A stretch of 64,000 nt of DNA from Methylorubrum extorquens (GTDB lineage: Bacteria > Pseudomonadota > Alphaproteobacteria > Rhizobiales > Beijerinckiaceae): positions 2,982,001-3,046,000 of the forward strand of contig NZ_JALJXF010000001.1 of the NCBI RefSeq assembly GCF_024169925.1. The letters run 5' to 3'. Of the stretch, positions 18,051-25,948 are shown piece after piece (positions within the stretch are counted from its first letter, which is position 1; every line of letters starts with the position of its first letter). The position numbers were made by a program, and so were the translations under genes. The notes under the pieces were generated by a model, which ran no database searches, was not told the origin of the DNA, and saw only the letters and a list, made by a program, of their open reading frames with translations.

Positions 18051-20366
18051 ATGCCCGACCAGAAGATCGAAGCCTATACCGACCCGGCCGGGGGATGGGG
18101 ATCAGCCCGGTCGCTGGTCGACATTCTGACCCGCGAGGAGATCCCGGCTTCCGGCGCGGCGATGCTGTTGAAGCAGAACAAGCCGGGCGGGTTCATGTGC
18201 GTGTCCTGCGCGTGGTCGAAGCCGGCTAAGCCCGCCACGTTCGAGTATTGCGAGAACGGCGCCAAGGCGACTGCCTGGGAGCAGACCCGCAAGCGGATCG
18301 GCCCCGACTTCTTCGAGCGCCACTCGGTCACCGAATTGCTGACTTGGCCCGATTACGACCTCGAGGCGAAGGGCCGGCTCACCCATCCGCTGCGCTACGA
18401 TTCGCAGCGCGACCGCTACGTCTCCGTCTCGTGGGAAGAGGCCTTCGCGGAGATCGGCGCTGAGCTGAAGGCCTTGCGCGAGACCGACCCGAAATCGGCG
18501 GTGTTCTACTCGTCGGGCCGTGCGTCGCTGGAGACGAGCTACATGTACGCGCTGTTCGCGCGGATGTACGGCAACAACAACCTGCCCGACTCCTCGAACA
18601 TGTGCCACGAATCGACGTCGAAGGCGCTGCCGCAATCGATCGGCGTGCCCGTCGGCACCACGATTCTGGAGGATTTCGAGTCGACCGACTTGATCCTGTT
18701 CTTCGGACAGAATGTCGGCTCGAACGCGCCGCGGATGCTCCACCCGCTGCAGGATGCCCGCCGCCGGGGCGTGCCCATCATCACCTTCAACCCACTGCGG
18801 GAGCGTGGCCTGGAGCGCTTCACCAATCCGCAATCGCCGGTCGAGATGCTGACCCGTTCCTCGACGCAGATCTCGACGCAGTACCATCAGGTGAAGGCCG
18901 GCGGCGACATCGCGGCGCTCGGCGGCATCTGCAAGGCGCTGTTCGCCATGGATCGGCAGGCGCAAAGCGAGGGGCGTCCGCGCATCCTCGACGTCGACTT
19001 CATCGCGGAGCACACCCACGGCTTCGATGCATTCGAGAAATTCTGCGATCGGCTCGAATGGCCGGCGCTGGAGACGAAGTCCGGCCTGAGGCGCGAGGGG
19101 ATGGAGGCGGCGGCTGCCGTCTACGCTCGCGCGCAGGCGGTGATCGGCGTCTACGGCATGGGCCTGACCCAGCATCGCCGCGGCACCGAGACGGTGCAGA
19201 TGTTCGTCAACCTGCTGCTCCTGCGTGGGAACATCGGTCGGCCCGGCGCCGGGATCTGCCCCGTTCGCGGCCATTCGAACGTGCAGGGCCAGCGCACCGT
19301 CGGCATCGCCGACGAGCCGTCTCTGGTGCCGCTCGATAAACTCAAGGAAATGTACGGCTTCGAGCCGCCCCGCGAGAAGGGGATGAACACGATCGAGACC
19401 TGCGAGGGCGTTCTCGAAGGCAAGGTGAAGGCGTTCATCGGACTCGGCGGCAACTTCATCCGCGCGATCCCCGACACCAAGCGGATGGAGGAGGTTTGGC
19501 GCTCGCTGCGTCTCACCGTCCAAGTCTCGACCAAGCTCAACCGCTCGCATCTCGTGCGCGGCGAGATCGCCTACATCCTGCCCTGTCTCGGCCGGATCGA
19601 GGTGGACGAGCAGGCGAGCGGGCCGCAGGCCGTGTCGATGGAGGATTCGACATCCTGCTTCCATGGCTCGCGCGGCGTCGCCCGGCCGGTGAGCGACCAT
19701 GTGCGCTCCGAGCCCTGGATCGTGGCGCAATTGGCCAAGGCGACGCTGCCGGCCAACCCCAAGGTCGATTGGAACGCCTGGGTCGGCGATTATGCGCGGG
19801 TACGCGACGCCATCGAAGCGACGTACCCGGAGAAATTCAAGGACTTCAACGCGCGCCTGTTCGAGCCCGGCGGCCAGCACAAGCCGGTCGCCGCCCGCGA
19901 GCGCAAATGGGAGACGCCGACCGGCAAGGCGAACTTCGCCGTGCCGCCGGATGGGCTCGACATGGACCCGGACATGAAGAGCGACCGGCGCGACGTGCTC
20001 GACCTCATCACGCTGCGCTCGAACGACCAGTTCAACACCACGATCTACGGCTATCACGACCGCTTCCGCGGGGTGAAAGGCACCCGCCAAGTGCTGTTCA
20101 TGAACGAGAACGACATCGAACGCCTTCAACTCGCGGACGGCGAGACCGTCGATGTCGTGACCGAGGCCGCCGACGAGTTCGCCCGCGAGGTGAAGGGTCT
20201 GCGGATCGTCAAATACGACATCCCCGCGGGCAATTGCGCCGGCTACTACCCGGAGTTGAACGTGCTGATCCCCCTCTGGCACCACGATGCCCAGGCCAAG
20301 GTGCCGGCCGCCAAGGCGATCCCCGTGCGGGTCGCCAGGGCAGCGGTGTTGGCCGTGACGGACTGA
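18051..20366 (+). CDS. FdhF/YdeP-family molybdopterin oxidoreductase (Fdh4A-like formate dehydrogenase candidate)
   Basis: A 771-residue single-chain molybdoenzyme. An N-terminal cysteine group (C50, C53, C67, in GGFMCVSCAW and FEYCENGAKA) is where the family binds or once bound a 4Fe-4S cluster. C185 (SSNMCHESTS) lines up with the Mo-coordinating Sec/Cys of formate dehydrogenase H. FFGQNVGSNAPRMLHPL and GVYGMGLTQH belong to the bis-MGD binding core, and the C-terminal cap holds ITLRSNDQFNTTIY. No signal peptide is present, so it is cytoplasmic. The family includes E. coli YdeP and the methylotroph Fdh4A, so formate oxidation is plausible but not proven. No NAD or FeS partner subunit is adjacent; PspA/YiaA genes follow. 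Confidence 0.88.
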   Translation: MPDQKIEAYTDPAGGWGSARSLVDILTREEIPASGAAMLLKQNKPGGFMCVSCAWSKPAKPATFEYCENGAKATAWEQTRKRIGPDFFERHSVTELLTWPDYDLEAKGRLTHPLRYDSQRDRYVSVSWEEAFAEIGAELKALRETDPKSAVFYSSGRASLETSYMYALFARMYGNNNLPDSSNMCHESTSKALPQSIGVPVGTTILEDFESTDLILFFGQNVGSNAPRMLHPLQDARRRGVPIITFNPLRERGLERFTNPQSPVEMLTRSSTQISTQYHQVKAGGDIAALGGICKALFAMDRQAQSEGRPRILDVDFIAEHTHGFDAFEKFCDRLEWPALETKSGLRREGMEAAAAVYARAQAVIGVYGMGLTQHRRGTETVQMFVNLLLLRGNIGRPGAGICPVRGHSNVQGQRTVGIADEPSLVPLDKLKEMYGFEPPREKGMNTIETCEGVLEGKVKAFIGLGGNFIRAIPDTKRMEEVWRSLRLTVQVSTKLNRSHLVRGEIAYILPCLGRIEVDEQASGPQAVSMEDSTSCFHGSRGVARPVSDHVRSEPWIVAQLAKATLPANPKVDWNAWVGDYARVRDAIEATYPEKFKDFNARLFEPGGQHKPVAARERKWETPTGKANFAVPPDGLDMDPDMKSDRRDVLDLITLRSNDQFNTTIYGYHDRFRGVKGTRQVLFMNENDIERLQLADGETVDVVTEAADEFAREVKGLRIVKYDIPAGNCAGYYPELNVLIPLWHHDAQAKVPAAKAIPVRVARAAVLAVTD

Positions 20367-20379
20367 GCAGCCAGCCGCA

Positions 20380-20417
20380 TTGTACAGCGTGCAAAACGTC
20401 ACTTGTACGCTGTGCAA
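20380..20417 (+). promoter_or_regulatory. Two tandem palindromic boxes TTGnACnnnGTnCAA
   Basis: TTGTACAGCGTGCAA (20380-20394) and TTGTACGCTGTGCAA (20403-20417) are each imperfect palindromes of the form TTGnACnnnGTnCAA. Their centres are 23 bp apart, about two DNA turns. They lie 14 bases after the molybdoenzyme stop and 55 bases before the PspA-family start, as expected of a regulator-binding site for the downstream module. The regulator is unknown; no regulator gene is adjacent. Confidence 0.6.
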
Positions 20418-20471
20418 ACCGGAGGCATCCATGAGGGTGTGACCACGCGGTCACGCCCTCGGAGTGATGCC

Positions 20472-21164
20472 ATGTTGACGCTGTTGCGAACCCTCGCCCG
20501 CGGTGCTGCCGCCCAGGCCTGCGAGGAGGCCCACGACCGCCACGCCCTTCTCGTGCTCGATCAGCAGATCCGCGAGACCGCCGCCGACTTGGAGCGCGGC
20601 CGACGCACGCTGGCCGCGGCCATGGCCGGGGATAGCGCGGAGGCGCGGCGTCTGGCGCAGGTCGAGGCACGCGCCGCCGATCTGGAGACCCGCGCCGTGG
20701 CCGCGCTCGCGGCGGGCCGCGAGGATCTGGCCCGCGAGGCCGCCGACGCGATCGCCAGCCTCGAAGCCGAGCGGGATGCCTTGTGCGCGGCACGGGCGAC
20801 CTTCGCGGCGGAGGTGGCCCGGATGCGTGCGGTGCTTGCGGACGCGACGGGGCGGCAGGCGGCCCTGGAGCGCGGCCGGCGGGTGGCGGCGGCCTCCGAG
20901 GCGGTCCGGCGTCTGCGCCGGACGGAGAGCGTGCCGGATCGCGCGACCTTGCGGCAGGCCGAGGCGACGCTGGCCCGGCTTCAGCGCATCCAGGCCGAGG
21001 CAACGGATGCCGACGACGCGCTGGCCGCGCTCGAGACGCCTGCGGAGACCCTTGCCGAGCGCCTCGAACGCGAGGGTTTCGGCCCCCGGACGCGCCCCTC
21101 CTCCGACGACGTGCTCGCCCGCCTGCGAAGCCGCGCCGAGGCCGCCCGCGCCGCCTCCGCCTGA
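20472..21164 (+). CDS. PspA/IM30-family protein
   Basis: A 230-residue almost entirely helical, charged protein matching PspA/IM30. The N-terminus MLTLLRTLARGAAAQ is an amphipathic membrane-binding helix. Long coiled-coil segments follow, with AAGREDLAREAADAI matching the PspA hairpin region (KEREDLARAAL in E. coli). PspA proteins form ESCRT-III-like assemblies that protect the inner membrane under stress. The ATG at 20472 has GGAGTG six bases upstream; a TTG-initiated extension to 20403 would overlap the upstream box and is rejected. It is followed by a YiaA-type gene. PspB, PspC and PspF are not seen. Confidence 0.85.
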   Translation: MLTLLRTLARGAAAQACEEAHDRHALLVLDQQIRETAADLERGRRTLAAAMAGDSAEARRLAQVEARAADLETRAVAALAAGREDLAREAADAIASLEAERDALCAARATFAAEVARMRAVLADATGRQAALERGRRVAAASEAVRRLRRTESVPDRATLRQAEATLARLQRIQAEATDADDALAALETPAETLAERLEREGFGPRTRPSSDDVLARLRSRAEAARAASA

Positions 21165-21195
21165 TCCGTCCTCCCTCGTCCCAAGGAATTGCACC

Positions 21196-21468
21196 ATGTC
21201 CCAAGACACTGCGCAGCATACCGGCGCCTGGGTCGTCTTCACCCAAGCCTCGTTCGTCGCCTCCGCCGCACTCGTCGGTTTCGGCATCCTGTTCATGCCC
21301 CTCGACTTCTGGATGAAGGGCTATCTCGCCATGGGCACGGTGATGCTGGTCCAGTCCTGCATCACCGCCACCAAGACGCTTCGCGACGTCCACGAGGGCC
21401 GCCGCATGGTCAACCGCTTGGAGGATGCCCGCACCGAGCGCCTGCTCATGTCGGTCGGCAAGGAGTGA
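21196..21468 (+). CDS. YiaA/YiaB-type two-helix inner membrane protein
   Basis: A 90-residue protein with two transmembrane helices, about 12-33 (WVVFTQASFVASAALVGFGI) and 40-58 (KGYLAMGTVMLVQSCITA). It ends in a charged tail of about 30 residues. This is the YiaAB two-helix domain. It starts 31 bases after the PspA-family stop with AAGGAAT upstream, so the two are co-transcribed. YiaA-type proteins often accompany PspA-family genes and may act as the membrane anchor; that role is inferred. Confidence 0.88.
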   Translation: MSQDTAQHTGAWVVFTQASFVASAALVGFGILFMPLDFWMKGYLAMGTVMLVQSCITATKTLRDVHEGRRMVNRLEDARTERLLMSVGKE

Positions 21469-21539
21469 TGCAGGGAGTCATTCAAGACGGTGGCCGGGGG
21501 AGACTCGACGCGCGCCCGCGCCGGTCCATATTCCGTGGC

Positions 21540-21833
21540 ATGGACAGTTCGGACGGAGCTCATGCGCGACGGCAGGCGATCATCGATCGCCTGCTCAGCG
21601 ACGCCCTGCGCCCGGCAGGCGGGATCGTGCTGCCGAGCCACGATGCCCTGCCGGCCGACATCCGCATGACGGTCGATCGCTTGCTGGCCAAGGCGGATGC
21701 GGAGCGCCGCCGCTCGCTGACCTACGACGACCTCGAAGAGGCGCTGCCGCCGCGCGATGTGACGGCGGACGATCTGGAAGCCATCTTCTGGGTGCTGGCG
21801 GAGTACGGCATCGAACTCGACGAGGGCGACTAG
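21540..21833 (+). CDS. Orphan sigma-70 region 1.1 domain protein
   Basis: A 97-residue cytosolic protein. Its C-terminal half (LTYDDLEEALPPRDVTADDLEAI followed by FWVLAEYGIELDE) follows the fold pattern of region 1.1 of the primary sigma factor RpoD, where LTYDDINELLP and LGDMGIxVxE are typical. Regions 1.2-4 are absent, so it cannot be a sigma factor. Region 1.1 is acidic and occupies the DNA channel of RNA polymerase before promoter binding, so a free copy could modulate polymerase. That is inference. It follows the YiaA-type gene by 71 bases, codirectional. It is probably the last gene of the psp-like unit. Confidence 0.75.
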   Translation: MDSSDGAHARRQAIIDRLLSDALRPAGGIVLPSHDALPADIRMTVDRLLAKADAERRRSLTYDDLEEALPPRDVTADDLEAIFWVLAEYGIELDEGD

Positions 21834-21834
21834 A

Positions 21835-21927
21835 TCGTCCTGGATGGCGGATCTAGGACGATGCTCTGGCCTTTTATCTTTGCATCATCTTTTTCCGAAA
21901 GCCGGAAGCCACCTTTCGGGATGATGC
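21835..21927. repeat. Composite palindromic repeat, copy A
   Basis: Two inverted repeats are joined by an A/T-rich spacer. The first is ATCGTCCT...AGGACGAT (about 21836-21863). The second is a 46-base element at 21882-21927 bounded by GCATCATC and GATGATGC with an inner CCGAAAG/CTTTCGG stem. The second element, reverse-complemented, matches copy C (55006-55051) at 44 of 46 bases. It lies between convergent genes and may also act as a terminator. Confidence 0.8.
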
Positions 21928-21928
21928 T

Positions 21929-23641
21929 CTAACCCTCTGCTCCCAACAGGAGCCGCGCCGCCGCCGCCCGCGCCTCGTCGGTGACCGTTGCGCCGGCCAG
22001 CATCCGGGCGATCTCTTCCCGGCGCGCATCCGCCGCGAGCCCGATCACCCGTGTCGTCACCCGGTCGGCGCCCTTCTCCGCGCCCTTGGGCGCCTTCCCC
22101 TTCGCACCGTCCTTCACGCTATCCTTGGCGATGCGGAAATGCGTCACGGCGCGGGCGGCGACCTGGGGCGCATGGGTCACGGCCACCACCTGAACCTGCT
22201 CCGAGAGCCGGCCGAGCCGCGCGCCGATGGCGTCGGCCACCGCGCCGCCGAGGCCCGTGTCGATCTCGTCGAAGATCAGCGTCGGCGCCGAACCTTTGCC
22301 GGCGAGCACGACCTTGAGCGCCAGCATGAAGCGGGACAGCTCGCCGCCCGACGCCACCTTCATCATCGGACCGGCGCGGGTGCCGGGATTGGTCTGGGCC
22401 CAGAACTCGACCCGCTCGGTGCCGGCGGCATCGCGCGAGGCTTCGTCTACGGTGATCTGCGTGATGAAGCGGGCGCCCTCCAGCTTCAGCGGCGGCAGCT
22501 CGGCCTGCACCGCCGCATCGAGCGCCTTGGCCGCCTTGCGACGCCCGTCGCCGAGCCGTTTGGCCGCCTGGGCATAGGCCGCTTCCGCCGCCGCAAGTTC
22601 GGCCTCGAGCCCGGCGAGCGCCTGCTCGCCGGCATCGAGGGCGGCAACGTCCGCATCGTAGCGACCGCGCAGGGCGGCGAGGTCGTCGGCCGGGACCGAA
22701 TACTTTCGCGACGCGGCCCGAAGGGCGAAGAGCCGTTCCTCGACCCGCTCCAACTCGCGCGGATCGAACTCGGCGGCGAGCACCGCGGCATCGAGGGCGG
22801 CGCGCGCCTCGTCGAGGGCCACCAGCGCGGCATCGAGGGCGGCGATGCTCGGATCGACCAGAGCCGGCACCGTGGCGCTGCGCCGCTCCAGGCGGCGCAC
22901 GGCGGATGACAGATGCGGCACGAGCGAGCCGGAGCCGCCGACGAGATCGAGCGCCTCGTTCAACTCACGGGCGACCTTCTCGCCCTGCTGCATCAGCGTG
23001 CGGCGCTCGGCGAGCTTGGCCTCCTCGCCCGCCTGCGGATCGAGAAGGCCCAGCTCCTCCACCGCGTGGCGGAGGAAATCGGCTTCCTTCTGCGCGGCTT
23101 CGACCCGCTCGCGCTGCTCGGCCAGCGTCGAGCGGGCGGTGCGCACGCGTTTGGCGGCCGACGCCACCTGCGCGAGCGGGCCCTGAAGCCCGCCGAACGC
23201 GTCGAGGATGCTGCGGTGGGTGGTGGGCTCGGCCAGGGCCCGGTCGTCGTGCTGGCCGTGGATCTCGACGAGCGCCGTACCGATCGCCCGCATGGTCTGC
23301 ACGCCGACCGGCTGGTCGTTGACGAAGGCGCGGGTGCGCCCGTCGGCGAATTGCGTGCGGCGCAGGATCAGGTCGCCGTCGGTGTTGATCTCGGCGGCTG
23401 CCGCGACGGCGCGGGCGGGATGGTCGAGGGCCACGTCGAACACGGCGGTGACGCCGCCCTGCGCCTCGCCCTGCCGCACGAGACCGCCGTCGCCGCGCCC
23501 CCCGAGCGCCAGGGCGAACGCGTCGAGCAGGATCGACTTGCCCGCACCGGTCTCACCCGTGAGAACGGTGAGCCCCCCGGAGAAGGTCAATTCGAGCTTG
23601 TCGATCAGAACGATGTCGCGGATCGCGAGCTGGACGAGCAT
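21929..23641 (-). CDS. recN: DNA repair protein RecN
   Basis: A 570-residue SMC-like ATPase of double-strand break repair. Walker A is GETGAGKS about 30 residues in. A long coiled-coil middle carries an EIHGQHDD segment. The C-terminus has the ABC signature SGGELSRFMLALK and Walker B LIFDEIDTGLGG. The start MLVQLAIRDIVLID is the family start; a TTG 48 bases upstream is less likely. It is the last gene of the minus-strand envelope block, downstream of the glycosyltransferase. Confidence 0.96.
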   Translation of the reverse strand: MLVQLAIRDIVLIDKLELTFSGGLTVLTGETGAGKSILLDAFALALGGRGDGGLVRQGEAQGGVTAVFDVALDHPARAVAAAAEINTDGDLILRRTQFADGRTRAFVNDQPVGVQTMRAIGTALVEIHGQHDDRALAEPTTHRSILDAFGGLQGPLAQVASAAKRVRTARSTLAEQRERVEAAQKEADFLRHAVEELGLLDPQAGEEAKLAERRTLMQQGEKVARELNEALDLVGGSGSLVPHLSSAVRRLERRSATVPALVDPSIAALDAALVALDEARAALDAAVLAAEFDPRELERVEERLFALRAASRKYSVPADDLAALRGRYDADVAALDAGEQALAGLEAELAAAEAAYAQAAKRLGDGRRKAAKALDAAVQAELPPLKLEGARFITQITVDEASRDAAGTERVEFWAQTNPGTRAGPMMKVASGGELSRFMLALKVVLAGKGSAPTLIFDEIDTGLGGAVADAIGARLGRLSEQVQVVAVTHAPQVAARAVTHFRIAKDSVKDGAKGKAPKGAEKGADRVTTRVIGLAADARREEIARMLAGATVTDEARAAAARLLLGAEG

Positions 23642-23701
23642 GAAGCGGCGCCAGAGCCCCTTTTGGATTGTGCGCGGGTTTAGCCGCAAGCCACGGAGAC
23701 T

Positions 23702-24610
23702 TCACCCGGAAAGTGCGGGATTCCGGCCGAGGATGGCACAGAGTCGCCGGTACTCGGACTCGAACGGCGCCTCGAAAGCACGGATGGCGTGGTCCTCCGT
23801 CTCGTTGCGGTCGAGCACCTCGAAACGCGCGAGCGTATCGTCGCGCAGGCGGCCGGGATGGTGGTTGGGGAAGTTCGCATCCCCGCGCCGCATCCGCGCC
23901 TGGAATTCCGGCAGCGTCTTGCACTGGTAGTGGTTGATCTGAACGCCATCGTAGACGACGCGGTCCGACGTGCCGTCCGAGGTGTTGGCAAAACCCCTTC
24001 CGTCCGACAGCACCCGCCGGCCGCGATGATGGCAGACGTCGTGGATGCGCACGGCCGAGACGTCTCTGGCACGCGCCAGGGTCTTGAAGTGATAGTGGTT
24101 GCCCCAGTCGTGCGGAGCGCAGCGGGTGAAGGCGCGGGTGATCAGCCCGTAGCCCGGCTGCGTATGGCCGGAAGAGCCGAAACCGCGCCAGTTCACGTGC
24201 AGGCTCGATACGTCTTCGGGCAGCGAGCCGATCAGGCCGGCCATGTCGGCATGGCCGAACGGCACGAGGAACTCGTCGAGGTCGAGATACATCACCCAGG
24301 GTGTCGCAAGACCCGTGAGGGCGTGGTGATAGGCCAGCACCTGCGCCGAATCGTCGAGCGGAGACGGCCAGGGAACGCGCCGCAGCCGGAGATCGCGGGG
24401 GCTCAGCGCCTTGAACAGGGCGCGGGTGTCGTCCTGGCTCTCGTTGTCATAGACGACGATGCGATCGAATCCGACCGCGAGATGGTGAGCGAGCCACTCG
24501 ACGAGATAGGGACCCTCGTTGCGGGCAATCGCCACGAGAGTCACCGCGTCGGGCTTCCTGCGCAGGGTATGGTCGGCAAGGGCTCTGCGCCAGCGCAGAA
24601 GGGCCTTCAT
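23702..24610 (-). CDS. Glycosyltransferase family 2-like protein (GT92/DUF23-type)
   Basis: A 302-residue soluble glycosyltransferase. VAIARNEGPYLVEWLAHH near residue 25 and IVVYDNESQDDT are the nucleotide-sugar domain of this branch. MYLDLDEFLVPF carries the metal-binding DxD-like motif. HHRG and INHYQCKTLPEF near the C-terminus are typical of the same family. The start at MKALLRW is chosen because the further open frame upstream (to 24847) reads through the palindromic repeat copy B. It lies between bamD and recN, codirectional with both. Donor and acceptor are unknown; a surface glycan role is likely from the family. Confidence 0.82.
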   Translation of the reverse strand: MKALLRWRRALADHTLRRKPDAVTLVAIARNEGPYLVEWLAHHLAVGFDRIVVYDNESQDDTRALFKALSPRDLRLRRVPWPSPLDDSAQVLAYHHALTGLATPWVMYLDLDEFLVPFGHADMAGLIGSLPEDVSSLHVNWRGFGSSGHTQPGYGLITRAFTRCAPHDWGNHYHFKTLARARDVSAVRIHDVCHHRGRRVLSDGRGFANTSDGTSDRVVYDGVQINHYQCKTLPEFQARMRRGDANFPNHHPGRLRDDTLARFEVLDRNETEDHAIRAFEAPFESEYRRLCAILGRNPALSG

Positions 24611-24797
24611 GGCAGGCAGCGTATCCTGGAATCTGCGCCGACGGGTCGGGATTGCAAACGGATGGGGCGGCTTCACCGTAAGCCTGCGAGGCCCCTCCCC
24701 CATGACGGCGAACGCGCCTTCGAGGCGGCTCTGGGGGCATCTCCTACGCGGATCGGCCGATCGTATCGGGGCCCGCACACGCCGTCGTCGCGAACGC

Positions 24798-24895
24798 GAG
24801 AGCATCGTCCCGAATATCGGATTCGGGACGATGCTCAGGGCTCTCACTGCTGCATCATCTTCGTCCGAAAGCCCGAGGCGGTCCTCCGGGACGAT
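24798..24895. repeat. Composite palindromic repeat, copy B
   Basis: The first part is a perfect 16-bp stem (24798-24813 with 24819-24834, loop ATCGG, arms starting GAGCATCGTCCCGAAT). The second part (24850-24895) begins GCATCATC, contains TCCGAAAG and ends CCGGGACGATGC, a degraded form of the copy A/C element. It sits between the bamD stop and the glycosyltransferase start. Confidence 0.75.
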
Positions 24896-24907
24896 GCCCT
24901 CGCACCG

Positions 24908-25783
24908 TCAGTCAGCGGCGGCGGTCTTGCCGATCACGCCGCGATAGACCTTGCTGAGCCAGGAGGACTTCTCCTCGCGCGGCTCGAGGCCGCCGGTCTG
25001 CAGGAGCTTGTAGGCATCCTGGTACCAGGGGCTGTCGGGGAAGTTGTGACCGAGCACGGCGGCTGCGGTCTGCGCCTCCCCGGTCAGGCCGAGCGCCATG
25101 TAGGCCTCGACCAGACGCTCCAGCGCCTCTTCGGCGTGGCGGGTCGTCTGGTACTTGCTGACCACGTCGCGGAAGCGGTTGATCGCTGCCGGGAAGGCAC
25201 GCTTCTCGAGGTAGAAGCGGCCGACTTCCATCTCCTTGCCCGCGAGCTGGTCGCGGGTGATCTGGATCTTGGCCTTGGCGTCGGCGGCGTATTCGGAGGT
25301 CGGGTACTTCTGCACCAGTTCCTGGAGGGCGATGAGGGCGCGCTCGGAACGCTCCTGATCGCGGGTCACGTCCGGGATCTGCTTATATTGCGACATGGCC
25401 ATCAGGTACTGGGCGTAGGCCGCGTCCTTGCTCGCCGGGTGCCGCTGGAGGTAGCGCTTCGAGGCGGTGATGGCCTCGTCGTACTTCGCACCCTCGTAGT
25501 TCGCGTAGGCCGTCATCAGCAGGCCTTTCCGCGACCAGTCGGAATAGGTGTACTGCTTGTCGAGCTGATCGAACTGCTTGGCGGCGTTCTCGTAATCCTT
25601 GTCTTCCATCTTCGCCAAGCCCTCGCTGTAGAGCTTGTCCGCGGGCGTGTCCGGGATCGCCTCGGGCTTGTACTTCTCGGCGAAGAGGTTGGTCGGATCG
25701 AGGGCATCGCAGCCGCCGAGCCCGAGCCCGAGGCTGAGGAGCACGGCCGCCATCGCGCCACGGGTCGGGAAGGTCACAGGCAT
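24908..25783 (-). CDS. bamD: Outer membrane protein assembly factor BamD (ComL)
   Basis: A 291-residue lipoprotein of the BAM complex that inserts outer-membrane beta-barrels. The signal peptide ends in lipobox LGGC with lipidated C25. Five tetratricopeptide-like repeats follow (for example ADKLYSEGLAKMEDKDYENA near residue 45 and MAMSQYKQIPDVTRDQ). An upstream open extension to 25876 exists, but MPVTFPTRGA has an AGGGA site eleven bases before it and gives a proper signal peptide. It lies downstream of lpxC, an order common in Rhizobiales. Confidence 0.95.
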   Translation of the reverse strand: MPVTFPTRGAMAAVLLSLGLGLGGCDALDPTNLFAEKYKPEAIPDTPADKLYSEGLAKMEDKDYENAAKQFDQLDKQYTYSDWSRKGLLMTAYANYEGAKYDEAITASKRYLQRHPASKDAAYAQYLMAMSQYKQIPDVTRDQERSERALIALQELVQKYPTSEYAADAKAKIQITRDQLAGKEMEVGRFYLEKRAFPAAINRFRDVVSKYQTTRHAEEALERLVEAYMALGLTGEAQTAAAVLGHNFPDSPWYQDAYKLLQTGGLEPREEKSSWLSKVYRGVIGKTAAAD

Positions 25784-25948
25784 CGCGGTCAATTTCCCTG
25801 TCAGGCCCGGCCGCTTGAAGGGCGGCGCGCGACCTACGCGCAGGCTTTTACGGTTGGCGGTCGATTCGGGCGTCAAAACGGCAGGGCGTAGGGAACCTTT
25901 AAGGTATTCCGCCTGCGACGCGGATCGAGGGCCGATGTGGCGTCCGGG

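Noticed and set aside
18102..20432. A 776-codon open frame on the minus strand opposite the molybdoenzyme gene
   Set aside because: It is an antisense shadow produced by high GC at third codon positions. It shows no motifs, while the plus-strand protein is a clear enzyme.
23789..25891. A 700-codon plus-strand open frame across the glycosyltransferase and bamD genes
   Set aside because: It is antisense to two recognisable genes and crosses an intergenic repeat; no domain is visible.
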